Positions 19,959 through 30,431 of a DNA stretch of 64,000 nucleotides are shown here, piece after piece. A program made the position numbers and the translations under genes. A model generated the notes under the pieces. It ran no database searches and was not told where the DNA came from. It worked only from the letters and a program-made list of their open reading frames with translations. Origin of the DNA: Atopsyche davidsoni (taxonomy: Eukaryota > Arthropoda > Insecta > Trichoptera > Hydrobiosidae). The DNA lies in NCBI GenBank assembly GCA_022113835.1, contig JAILWY010000008.1, forward strand, positions 3,526,001-3,590,000, read 5' to 3'. Within the stretch, counting starts at the first letter, position 1. Every line of letters starts with the position of its first letter.

Positions 19959-20489
19959 CGGTGTGTGCATTAATTTTTTCGTGAAATTGGAGCTTTAATA
20001 TAAAAAATTGGTACAATATATTCTATTCAAAGTATTGTCCATCGCTAGCCATTACTTTTTCCCATCTTTCGGGCAAATTATGGATTGCATCCCAAAAGAA
20101 CTGTTCGTCTTTTGAAGCCAAGAAAGAATCAAGGCAATTTTTGATAGTGAAGCGTATTCCAGAAAGGGCATTCTGCATCAATTGAAACAAGTGGTAGTCG
20201 GAAGGGGCAAGGTCTGGGCTATAAGGCGGGTGAGGCAGAACTTCCCATCCACTGTTTTCCAAATAGGTTTTAACCGATTTAGCAACATGCGACCGAGCAT
20301 TGTCATGATGAAAAATTACAGTTGAGAGCTCAAATAAAAATGTTGTATACACTTCAGTGATATGACATATACTGAAAACAAAAGAGCAATAATGATGCTT
20401 CACAGTGAATTGTTAAAGTATAGCCTGATGCGATTCAATACTTGTAACGTCATCTCTTAGAAAATCCGAATAAATTAATGCACACACCG
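19959..20489 (-). mobile_element. mariner element, internally deleted (copy A)
   Basis: The terminal inverted repeats begin CGGTGTGTGCATTAATTTTT at 19959, mirrored by AATTAATGCACACACCG ending at 20489. Both sides are flanked by TA, the mariner target duplication. The 531-bp element keeps the 5' leader and the last third of the transposase gene. The deletion runs from the start codon region to just before the second catalytic aspartate. It cannot encode transposase but keeps both ends. Confidence 0.9.
20023..20318 (-). pseudogene. mariner transposase, C-terminal third only
   Basis: The minus-strand frame contains HHDNARSH, with the second catalytic Asp of the DD34D triad, then HPPYSPDLAPSDYHLF, with the third Asp. 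It ends in the usual mariner C-terminus close to a FE-stop. The N-terminal helix-turn-helix and the first catalytic Asp are absent. The frame continues upstream into leader sequence (to 20403) because the deletion joined the leader to codon sequence near the HDNAR motif, so those first 29 residues are not transposase. In mariners this domain carries out DNA cleavage and strand transfer in the nucleus. This fragment should be inactive. Confidence 0.9.
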
Positions 20490-22245
20490 TATACAATTAT
20501 AGAAATCTAAGTAGGATTTTCGACTCTGATCTGGGTGTCTATAAATTACAAAAAAAGCTACGACATCGTGAAGCTTAAAAATTAACTCAGCAATGAATTT
20601 AAACGAAATAATACATTTTTCTTTTTTTTTTTGTCATTGTAAAAAAAGCAGCATTAGCAGTCAAAAAAGCGTATTTTTTACTAAACTTTACTTTAGATAT
20701 CACCATTGAATACGTTGTTTTATTGTGTCATACAGCACAATAAAAAAAATTAGCTGGAAACTTATCTCAAGTAGAGTGCGGCTCAAATGTGTTTTTGTAG
20801 TAAATTGTTATTAAATTATGTTTGTTTTATTATCTAGTGTAGATATAACGGTTATAATGAGAAAAAAAATCGCTTGCTTTCTAGCGGGTGGCATTTTAAA
20901 AAAATGAATTTTCTTAACGACCGCTTCAACCTTTCATTGTGGCGACTTGCGCAGACTTCACTGGGGTCGGCTCCTATAAAAGCAATAAAAATGATACGCA
21001 AAGAGGAGGGCTGATAATATACAAATTATAAAATAAAACAACCCAGTCGCTTGACCTAAATGCGTAGAATAAACCACAGTAATATAAACAACTCGGTTTC
21101 CTACATGCATGAACAGATGCAGGAGATCGATGGAGAATTGCGTAGGAACTCTTAACTATCTATGAACGAGGAAAAATTACAGTTTTTAATAACAAAAATA
21201 AGTTAGTGTGAAATGATGATAAATATTCTTAATTTATTTTTCACGACACACTAAAATTTGGGTCGAAAAAGAACTTGGGTCGAAAGCCTTGAATAAATTT
21301 AATAGCATAACATTCTGAACCTCGATCATTGTAAAGGATCAGTGATGGCGTTTTAAATATTTATTAAATATCTTCAATAGATTTTGATATAATCCCAGTT
21401 GGTTTTATTTTTATCTACGTCGATAGCACTACACAACAAAAACCTTTGTTCTTACTTTTGTATTATTTATAAAAGAAAATGTTTTTTAAGTTTTTATACG
21501 TGTTGAAATTTTATTAGTGAAATAAAGGCTGGTAGTTTAAGTTTTTTCGCTGAGCAAAAAACCTCATATGTTCAGTTATCACTTTTTACTTTGATTTTTT
21601 ATAAGTATGTACTAAACGTTGTGCTTAAAGCGTGTAACAATGAATATTTATTGTTTTATTCCTTACATACGTATTTTGTTTGCTTTGGTTTTTTTTTTAA
21701 AGCTTTTAGTTTGACACTAACGTTTGGTTTGTGTATTTATGATTGCAGGATTAGCAGTATGTACAAATAAAAACGTCTAATATTTCCAAGCCCTCGCCTG
21801 AAAAGCGTTATGCTGTACGAAGATAAATGTTTCGACTAGCGGAGCCTTCCTGAAAAACCATTCGTGTTTTCAGTTTCCTGTTTACTGATACCATACAGTA
21901 TGGATCCTCAAACTCCCGAACAATGCCAAGAAAATGGCAATAAACAAAAGTCAATACTGTGATATAGAAAAAAATAAGACTTTACATGATTTATTGATTT
22001 AGAAGTGCTCTTACTTACTATTTGTTATAGAGATAATATTTTCCACTGAATGGTTCTGTAACGTTGAGATATTAAACACTGAAATGATTTTTATATATTT
22101 ACTATTTTTTCTTATATTTCTTACTTATAAAATATTGTGTGTTTTTATATAAAAAATACCCAACGAAGCTTTTCATACGACCAACTGTACTTTCAAACAA
22201 TTTTATTCAGTATAATAGCAGTACAAAGATATATATTATATAGCA
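20490..22245. other. AT-rich DNA, no gene seen
   Basis: No frame with recognisable content. A modest GC-elevated patch (21790-21940) has no open frame of note. Confidence 0.45.
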
Positions 22246-22440
22246 TGTTTAAATACTTGAGTGATTTTCCACATGTTCGTTTATATTTGTGACCGGTTTC
22301 GCCAACCTTTTACGTTAGCATTATCGATAATGCCAACATGTGGAAAATCACTCAAGTATTTTATTCTAAAATAATAAAATGGAATTCCACCAAGTGCTGT
22401 CTGTCAAAAATGTTGAATTTTTTTTTGTATTTATAAGCAG
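22246..22440. mobile_element. Inverted-repeat element with one hammerhead-like core
   Basis: The arms ACTTGAGTGATTTTCCACAT (22255-22274) and ATGTGGAAAATCACTCAAGT (22338-22357) are perfect inverses. Read on the minus strand the left arm continues as GATAATGCTAAC, a loop, GGTTGGC, GAAAC, CGGTC, the same order as the 17.2-kb element. The right arm has lost that part. GGAATTCCACCAAGTGCT (22382-22399) is the inverse of the left flank of the 17-kb element. Confidence 0.6.
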
Positions 22441-23286
22441 TCTTATGTTCATTTGACTGATCATGCAATAAGATGTACGGATTTCTGTTGTTTTTTAAGG
22501 GATTTAAGCATAAAAACTCACTACGATCATCCCTTCTCATAAATCCATGGAGGCGCACGTGCGTAGAGAGCAAGGGTGTCCGCCCCAGCCCAGATTACTG
22601 TAATATTTCAGCGAATTTCACTCGCCTAATTCATGAAGACACGGAACGAGGCTTTAGCAAGTTTTTACAGCAACAAATCACTCCGATTAATTAAAGAGGA
22701 CACATCATAACTTGATACCTTTCCTTCACAATTGATGAAAACCCATTGATAAGCTGCTATCGACAAAGTGATCGCGCTTAAAACATATTCCTATGAATAA
22801 ATACGTTGATATTTTTCATAGTATGTCATTTGGAAAATGTTTGCTCAACAACACTGTAACTCTGAAAATTATATAACATATAAAAGACTGTTATTTAATG
22901 ACTTCTATTATTAATTTAGCAATATCTGAACTCATTTTCAAATATACACCAGCAGGTGAAGGTAACATTTAAAATGAAAATAAAATAATTGAAAAGCAGT
23001 ACATTTTTATGGCAATTTTTTTAGCTAATAGCCGTGAATTCTTGAAATAAAAGAACAGTTTCTCATTAGCTAATTATTAAGAATCAGCTATTTAATTAAA
23101 TCATTGTCTTCTTTCCGTAATGAATTCCAACAGAATAACTTTTAATTGTATGCAAAGCAAAATCAAATTACAAAAGTTTACTGAGTTTATAATGAGTTTA
23201 GATCCATTTTTCTTTCTGGTAAGTTAGAGGAAAAATGTCTCAAGTTAATGTAAAACTAGCTTACTCATTATGGGGATACTCTAGCG
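22441..23286. other. GC-elevated block and AT-rich DNA
   Basis: Positions 22500-22690 are GC-elevated with a 73-codon plus frame (22473-22694). I recognise nothing in it. The remainder is AT-rich. Confidence 0.4.
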
Positions 23287-23310
23287 CAGTGGCTCTCAAA
23301 CTTTGTTGTT
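23287..23310 (+). mobile_element. Isolated hAT-like terminus
   Basis: CAGTGGCTCTCAAACTTTGT fits the CAGNG...TCAAACT terminus typical of many hAT elements. I could not find a matching inverted end nearby, so at most a solitary end or relic is present. Confidence 0.3.
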
Positions 23311-24820
23311 CTGTGTTATTATTTTTTTTATTAATCAAACTGAGTGTAAAAACAGTTGATTGAAAATTTTAAAGCAATTTGTTTTGTGATACTCAATGCC
23401 AGTTATCCAAATAAAAATAAATGCCATCCATTTCACATCAACGTGAGATTTACTTGTCAGGCAAAAATATGAACTTCTGAGCCTTGGTGTGAAAATAAAT
23501 AGCCTTTACTTATGAGCCTTCAATTGATATACAGAATATTTAAATACAAAAATAAATAACCAAGAAAATATCATATATATCTTGTTAAGCAGAAATAGTT
23601 TAAGTAGATGTTTTAATAATATTTTTTTATAAATCCGCACAATCTATTGTGTAAAGAACACTTAGGATATAGAAAAACACATTTTTTTCAACGTGGTAAT
23701 TGATTGAAAATTACATTATTTATCGATGTGTCAGGTTAGAGCGGAAAATATTTTATTAAAAATATTCTTGTCGCTTCATGTGTCAGATATTAATCTGAGT
23801 ACATACTTTTTTTCATAAATATTCATATACTACACATATACTTTGATAAAAAGCTTATTGTATTTATGTTATTTTTATTTAGCCTACATGGAATATTTTA
23901 TCCAAGATACTATAGATTTTTAAAAAATAATAGTTTTTCAACCTTATTTATAAGTGAACGTTCATAATTCAAAGTTCCAATCAAAATTATTTTTTTTTTA
24001 CATCGTTTTTGATTAATTACCGAAATATGATATTAGACGTTATGTATCAACGTTTTAAGCTCATACTTTTCCAAAATGAGGTTTTTGGGGTTGTAACGTC
24101 CTAGTCTAAGGCTGTATTTCTTCCATAGACCTACCCCAGTTCGTCAAAGCAGAGTAGCTGTGTTTGTACGGCCGTTGGAATAGAGTCATTCTGAGTTTGT
24201 TTGCGACAACCCCCAGGCCGAGTGTTGGCGAAAATTTGTATACAGTACGTCGTATAACTTCTGACCCAACAAAAACAATTTCCAGTTAAATTTTATACAG
24301 TTGAGACGCTTTTTATTTTATTTAAAAGATAAAATAAATTTTATCGCAGTAAAAAAATATTTTTTTCCAATAGATTACCTCATGAAAACGAGCTGAAGCG
24401 AATCGTAGAGCAGACACATTAACTCCAGATTTAGTCGTAAAATAAAGCGATTTAACTTTTAACAGTAAGTGCATTTTATTTTTAGTTAATTTATTTATTG
24501 AATATACTATTTTTTATTATTTTATTTATTCATTAATTTTATGTTTAAATATCAAATATATTTACTTCAAAACGCATATAATTTTAATTCACAAACACGA
24601 ACTCACTATACAGCCTAGAGGCTCACACAACAGGTCGTTTCATTTGCATTATTATCGGAGGGGAGGGTCGGGGGTGCAGGGCTTCTACCCTCGAGCACGG
24701 ATCACAGAGATAGCTCTGTGAGACCCAAACACTCGACAATTTTGACAGGAATGTGATTGGAAATCAGAAAAAAAAAAAGTTAATTAACAGTATTTTTAAA
24801 TATAAAAAAACATAAAATAT
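23311..24820. other. AT-rich DNA with GC-elevated patches, no gene seen
   Basis: Patches at 24080-24260 and 24620-24740 are GC-elevated but hold no long frame. The second includes AGAGATAGCTCTGTGAGACC, with a short internal inverted repeat. Confidence 0.4.
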
Positions 24821-24821
24821 G

Positions 24822-25070
24822 TTTGATAATGATTAGGTACATAATTTCAAATATTGAAAACTGATAAAAAAAACTCTCAGAAAAATATCATCGTGATTTG
24901 TGTGGGATTTGAACCCACATCCCCAAAGCTTTCATGGCCGGTGCATTGACAATTATACCAACGAATCACAAGTACTTAACAATAATTTTTATCAATCATA
25001 TCCTATAAATGAAACAACGTACTTATTATGCCAATGAAAAAATGTACTTAATCATTATCAATCAATAAAA
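24822..25070 (-). mobile_element. tRNA-like TIR repeat, variant subfamily, copy 2
   Basis: The ends GATAATGATTAGGTACATAA (24825-24844) and AAAATGTACTTAATCATTATC (about 25049-25069) are inverted. Inside lie the family tail and the tRNA-like core on the minus strand. The right flank CAAAATCGTACTTCCTGTAA (25080-25100) is shared with the 34.08-kb copy, so the element extends beyond the inverted ends or both copies derive from one duplicated locus. Confidence 0.7.
24895..24967 (-). tRNA. tRNA-like module, best-preserved variant core
   Basis: On the minus strand the acceptor GATTCGT/ACAAATC has one mismatch. The D arm GTAT-AATTGTCA-ATGC has four pairs (one G-U). The T arm GTGGG-TTCAAAT-CCCAC is perfect, with a consensus B-box. 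The anticodon arm is CCGGC-CATGAAA-GCTTT, changed at the anticodon to UGA and poorly paired. A promoter for RNA polymerase III could still be functional. A charged tRNA is unlikely. Confidence 0.5.
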
Positions 25071-25303
25071 CCTGTTTAGGCAAAATCGTACTTCCTGTAA
25101 GATGGTCTTCACAAAAAAAAAATCAATAATATAAAATATGTTATTTTATTGTATCAACAAATTCATTCGTTTTCTCGAGCAGGTTTCTTTTCTCTTTACC
25201 ACATTTCTACAAAACTTATAGCACTATTGAATAAGGTCTTTTTTATCTAACTGCTTAATGAAACTCAATGAAACGTAATGATGAATGAATCTTTTGTATT
25301 TTT

Positions 25304-25343
25304 CATCTGAAGATGATCAAGTGTAATGGTCGAACCTAGTAAT
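25304..25343 (+). ncRNA. Degenerate hammerhead-like motif
   Basis: CTGAAGA (25307-25313), helix II GATC/GGTC, GAACC, then TAGTA and ATG pairing with CAT before the core. It keeps the same extra T after the CTGANGA box as the 6.7-kb copy. The GAAA box is mutated to GAAC, so it should be catalytically dead. It supports the idea of a family. Confidence 0.35.
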
Positions 25344-25427
25344 GCTTTCAAATAAAATAACGTGAAGTAATTTAAACAGATTTTTAATTATTTAAAAGCA
25401 GTGCAATTAAACACACTCAATCTTATA

Positions 25428-25954
25428 CAGGATGTCCAAAAAGAGTATCGGATGAGTGTGAATAGTGACTGTTATTGCGATATGCTGCAGTAGTTTCAAG
25501 GTTTCAACTCAATAACGCGGTTCCAATAGAAAGGGCCACTTGCCATACATCCAATCAATCAATTAAAGCTGTTAACAAATTATTCTCTAATAAGGTCATT
25601 TCACGTAGAGGTAACATCAACTGGTCTCCCAGAAGCCCCGACCTTTGCTCTCTTGACTATTTCGTATGGAGATTCCTTAAAAGTAGGGTTTATGAGAATA
25701 ATCCGAAGAACCTAACGGAATTGAAACATAACATCAGGTCAGAAATGGCAGCAATATCAGCGTGTTATCAGCAATCTTCGTTCCAGATTAGAAGAGTGCC
25801 AGCAGCGTAACGGTCACATCTTGGATTACATGATCTTTTTAAAATATTTTTCCATTTTGTATTCTTATAATCAACAATTAAAAAAATACGCGATTACTAG
25901 TAGTTTTTGTTTTATTGAACTTACAAATACTCGATACTTTTTTTGGACACCCTG
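25428..25954 (+). mobile_element. Tc1/mariner-superfamily element, internally deleted
   Basis: The ends CAGGATGTCCAAAAAGAGTA and, in inverse, CAGGGTGTCCAAAAAAAGTA are flanked by TA on both sides. The length is 527 bp. The interior holds the C-terminal portion of a transposase gene (25550-25760). It is a different family from the two mariner copies: both the TIRs and the protein differ. Confidence 0.85.
25475..25810 (+). pseudogene. IS630/Tc1/mariner-type transposase remnant
   Basis: The frame contains ERATCHTSNQSIKAV and then INWSPRSPDLCSLDYFVWRF, followed by LKSRVYENNPKNLTELKHNI. This is the C-terminal catalytic block (DDE_3 type) of Tc1/mariner-superfamily transposases common in insects, with the SPDL...D segment carrying the last catalytic acid. 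The usual Asp just before GATCHT appears lost (ERATCHT), and the first catalytic Asp and DNA-binding domain are deleted. After about residue 95 the frame leaves the conserved region. The protein should be inactive. Confidence 0.8.
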
Positions 25955-27345
25955 TATTAGCGAATTAGAAAAAAAAAAGTCTCACACAAATCTTGTATTA
26001 GCGAAAAGAGGTTTTGGTAATAAAGATCACATTATTATTCTGCAAACCGAGCTTCGCGAAAACAAATGACGCTTCTTAAAACATGACATAACAAAGTGTA
26101 TTTGACTGAATTAGTTGCATGTTTTGACATTTAAATATTACTGGTACAAGGTTAGAGAGGCTTCGAAGGGGGCTTCTGCAGGGGTAGACGACCCCTGGAG
26201 GGTGTGACAACTACACTGTGCTACGTGACAAATTCACTTTTTGTCATCCCCCATAAGCACACATCTGCGCGGGATTACTTCAGTCTAAAGAAACTTTTAA
26301 GATATACCAGAGAAATGCCTGAATTCGACTTGACTTGCTTTTAGCCCTCCGTACGGGGGTAATGATATGTAAACTGAAAAAATGCACCCCCGTCACACAT
26401 CTGTCTTAAAATTTTTAGATACCACTGTAAAAATATTTCTAGCTGTTTTGACACAAAAATAAATATATTAGAATTAAAAAAAATACCTGATATGTCGGTA
26501 AGAATAAACACGTGTCTTTTGAAATAAAACATAATTTACTGTGATAAGATGTAAGTATGAAGAAACATGTGCTTATCTTGTATTAAAAATAACATGAAGC
26601 AGGAAAAAAGCACTTCAAGTATTCAATTTGATATACTGGAAAAGTAGACACAGGTTTTTCGGGTTTTTTGAAATCTGAAACATAAAGGATTTATATCATA
26701 CATTTAATTTGCATCAAAAAAACTCGTTTGTGTCTGCTATTTGATATTTCATAAAAAGAATTTCAAGCATAAAATAAATTTATATATAAAACACGTGTTC
26801 ACTTGTATTCTGAAAAATAAAAAAAATTTACGTTTACATTATATACGGGTGTGTAATATTTGTATAAAAAATCATGTGAAATATAAAATTTGTCCATATT
26901 ATATTGGCGCTTTGTGGGCGTCTCATCTCACGGGAATTAATACGATCGTATTTCAAAGTAAACGCGAACACCAACGGTGTAAATAAATCTGTAACAACGC
27001 AACAATAGCCCGGAGCCTATCTGCAATAACACACAATATAATATCGTAGAAAACAAGGCGAGTTTGTGACAATAACTGCTTATCTCCCATTCTGAGGAAA
27101 AGTCCTTTGTTGGTACGCCAGTCGTATTGCGCGCAGAATCCATTTCAGGAATGACATTTTCTTCACTACTTGTCACACTGAAGTGACTTTCTAACCATAA
27201 ACGAAGAAAACAGATTTCGGAGCCGCGCTTCCCTCGTAATCTCCCGAAAGAAGAGTTATTTTCACTTTAAATATTATTTCCCATGTTTACTAGGTGCGCA
27301 ACTACGCTTTCAGGCTAACGACACGTGTAGTCGACTTTTTTTATA
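25955..27345. other. AT-rich DNA with GC-elevated patches, no gene seen
   Basis: Patches at 26140-26300 and 26910-27250 are GC-elevated. A minus frame of 79 codons (26937-27176) and a plus frame of 81 codons (26741-26986) have no recognisable content. Confidence 0.4.
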
Positions 27346-27353
27346 GTTTAGAC

Positions 27354-28070
27354 AATAGTTTCCCAAATTATTTTGTCCCGTCGACCCCTTGTCGAGTTTT
27401 CCTGTTTTTCGTCGACCCCCTGCCTTGCTAATATTGAAGTTTTACCAAGTCATCAACTTCAAACATATTTTTGACATCTTATATAGAACAACTCACTTTC
27501 ATAGGGTTTACTGTACAGTGAGTGAGTTTATGGGGTTGAATGGCTCTCGATTTAAAACTGTCTCCCTTGGAAGGGTCTGTCTATCCTCGGTCTTCCTAAG
27601 CCGTACAGGTGTCCTTATTTTCTCGGAATATTTGTCAAATCAATTTATTTTATTACGCCCATCGGCGCTCCGTACAACCAATTAGCTGCCCATCCGAGTT
27701 TATTAGCCTCTGTAAATGATTTTTAAAAAAAGCAACACTATCGTAATGGTTCGTCTTCTTATGGCATAAGCTCCAAAAAAGTATGTCGGTATAGTTTTAC
27801 AATGCCAAAAGTCTCGTTTCTCGAGCATTTGGCACGAACTTCTACGCTACAGGGCTTCGATTCGTCACAAAGTACATAGGTACAATCTGTGTTCGGTGCA
27901 TTCTGACATTTACGAAATGTCTAAATTTTGCTGATAACCTGCTTAAATGGGATCAACTCTCGTAGAATTTACAGTTCATGGACCCCCAATTTAATTTTTC
28001 GCTGTCATCGACTCCTTGCAGGGCGAAATCGACCCCTGGGGGTCGATATTGACCACTTTGGGAACCTCTG
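27354..28070. mobile_element. hAT element, non-autonomous, with perfect 8-bp target duplication
   Basis: The right end, read inward, is CAGAGGTTCCCAAAGTGG. The left end AATAGTTTCCCAAATTATTT is its degenerate partner, missing the first C or sharing it with the flank. GTTTAGAC occurs immediately on both sides (27346-27353 and 28071-28078), the 8-bp duplication expected for hAT. Subterminal GTCGACCCC and GGGGGTCGA also mirror each other. The 717-bp interior has a 98-codon frame (27389-27685) and a 110-codon frame (27928-28260) with no transposase motif, so it is presumably mobilised in trans. Confidence 0.85.
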
Positions 28071-28078
28071 GTTTAGAC

Positions 28079-29735
28079 ATTTGTCAACAATAACACAAAC
28101 TAATAATACGTTTTCTAACAGTGAAGATGTCGAGTTTTTTATCTTGAAAAAAATGCAGATGAAGCACGCCATTTGCTCGAGAAGGCTTACAGTGAACATG
28201 CATCATGAAAAACTACCTGTAAAAATTGGTTTAAACGCTTCAGAAGTAGCGTTTCAATGATACTTATAAATAAAATAAATCAGATACTAGGTAAACCGTA
28301 ATATTTGATCCTTTACTCACTCTGCCGCTGGCTGTTAAAATATTAACCACTTTGAGACCATATTTTTTTGGTAATATTCTTAACGAAGAGTTATTTTACT
28401 TTTTTTAAAATCAAGATTGCTGTTTAAGGTTTTTGACAAACAATTTGTCTCTGGCTTTCAATATTAAAATAAAGTAAATATATCTGTACAATAAGGAAGA
28501 TGTTGATTATTCAAGTTGTTAAGTAGAATATGAGGATATTGAAGGGTTATATTAATATTTCCTGTAAATGTCGGAATGACTTATTGCAAAATGGATTCCT
28601 GTAAAGTTTTCTAAGTCCATATTTATGGACATGAAGCAACTTCCCCTAATATGTGTTATGGAGATTGATCGTACAAACGTGCATCGCTTAAAGGCAATTT
28701 TGTATGCAATGACGTATTATAGAAAGCATGATTGATGTGAATTGGCATCGTATATAACGAGCGACTTTTGCATTTGACACTTTATAGAAAGGTTTCAGTG
28801 GATTAGTGCATTACTAGGGGTACGCAAAGTGGAAAATATATTTTAAATATACTTTAAATCAATTACATAGACGTTGACATATTAAATCCTGATATATAGA
28901 ACCTTTGGGTTAATAAATATGATAACTATGTTAGTATATACAGAAACCATCCGTCCATCAAGACAAAAGCCATTTTAAAGATTGCCTCCATACTATATTA
29001 CCTGAAATTTTTTTAAGGGTGAGTGATTGAGATTTTTTGTTTAAAAAGATACTTTCTCTTATTTTTGGTGCGAAAATATGAAAAAAAGAAATTATCAAAT
29101 ATAAACTGACATTTGTATAACTTAACATTTTTTCCGATTGAATAGTTTATTTCCTGGAAACTGCAAATACTTGAATAATGTATTATCGTGTTATATATAA
29201 GAAGCTCATATATTAAAGAATTTCGTTAATATTATTATGAAACCTTTTTAAAAATAGTTATATGCTTACATCACAGAGAACTTTTACCTTCAAGTGCTTT
29301 AGGACTCAAGTTATGAATATAAATCAGTTTAATGGCATAATTGGACATTTTAATTGTTTTCATTATAACTAAACGGATGCAATTAAAACTGGAAAAAATA
29401 AGTTCATTTTCGTTTTCATAATTAGTAATTAAATATATTAATATTCAATTTAAAAAAAATATTGACATATCTTCCAAAAAAAGCTCACGTTAAGTATTTA
29501 TTAAGTTGTTTATAAATACTTTACTTGTTTTAAAACAAACTCAAAAAAAAAGTTTTTAGTTCAATTTGCAATTTTAGATTTCCTTAAAAAGTGTGTTAAA
29601 ATTAAATATCACTAAATATTTTTTAATGTATTCAATATTCATAAAAAAATCTATATTATGTAAGAAAGATTTTGCAAATCGTATTTTAAATAGATAAGTG
29701 ATGTTAAAAATATCTTGTATGGTTTTCTTTATAAA
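28079..29735. other. AT-rich DNA, no gene seen
   Basis: No supportable coding frame, RNA gene or matched repeat. Confidence 0.45.
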
Positions 29736-30135
29736 ATTTTGCGTTAAATTCAGCATTTTTGTTTTGAAACTGAGTATTTATACATAAATCCTGAAAACAC
29801 CCTTTTCTTGAATGCCATCTTAAAATATGCCACAAAATTGCTTTGAGAGACACTTTTTCTAATGTTAAAGTGCATTCTATATAAAAAAAAAACAAAAATT
29901 AAATTAAAAAAATTCCTGTAAGATTTATTTTTTTTACATATTATAATTTTTTGTTTGATTGTTATATTTGTCTTAAAACTTTGTTTTTATACAAAAATCA
30001 TAAAAAAAACACCTTTATACGAATGCAACTTCAAAATATACCACTTGGCTTGGTTAAGTGGTTTGAAAGAAAAACACATTTGCAACGTTAAGGTGCACAC
30101 TATATATATATTCACATCATATTTTTACGTATTAA
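29736..30135. repeat. Diverged tandem duplication, about 223-bp period
   Basis: The two halves share, in order, a TTTTGTTTTGAAACT-like start, ATACATAAATC, CTTGAATGC/ATACGAATGC, AAAATATGCCAC/AAAATATACCAC and GTTAAAGTGCATTCTATATA/GTTAAGGTGCACACTATATA. The last pair lies 223 bases apart. The copies are old and no function is evident. Confidence 0.55.
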
Positions 30136-30203
30136 ATAAACAGTTGCATTGTTTATCAAGCCTTGTTTGTGTCGGAGAATAGTAAACACCTGGGGTTTTC
30201 CAG

Positions 30204-30431
30204 ATAGAAGGGAGTTACAGGGTGTTCCAAGAAGACACGTAAGAGGATGAAGTAGGAAATGAAGGTCTATTATTAGATGGCACTACAGACGGAAGCCGAG
30301 GATGTGCTTCCTCTGAAACACCCGGTGATTTACTGCTGAGATCTGCCGTACAAATGTCTTCATACAGTGTGCGCTCTGCCGATACAACCAAGGATGATAT
30401 TCTTTCATGTAACAATAATAACCTTGTCTGA
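30204..30431 (+). pseudogene. Exon-like frame with one internal stop
   Basis: After a plausible splice acceptor (GGGGTTTTCCAG, 30192-30203) a single frame runs 75 codons to TGA at 30429-30431. It is broken only by TAA at 30240-30242. The peptide starts IEGSYRVFQEDT. After the stop it is acidic and serine/threonine-rich (SSETPGDLLLRSAVQMSSYS). Mixed third codon positions and higher GC than the flanks look coding. I recognise no domain. It could be a decayed exon, a real C-terminal exon ending at the TAA, or chance. A 93-codon minus frame overlaps it. Confidence 0.3.

Noticed and set aside
30210..30235. ACAGGGTGTTCCAAGAAGA as a possible Tc1/mariner terminus
   Set aside because: No inverted partner was found, and the stretch lies within a coding-like frame.
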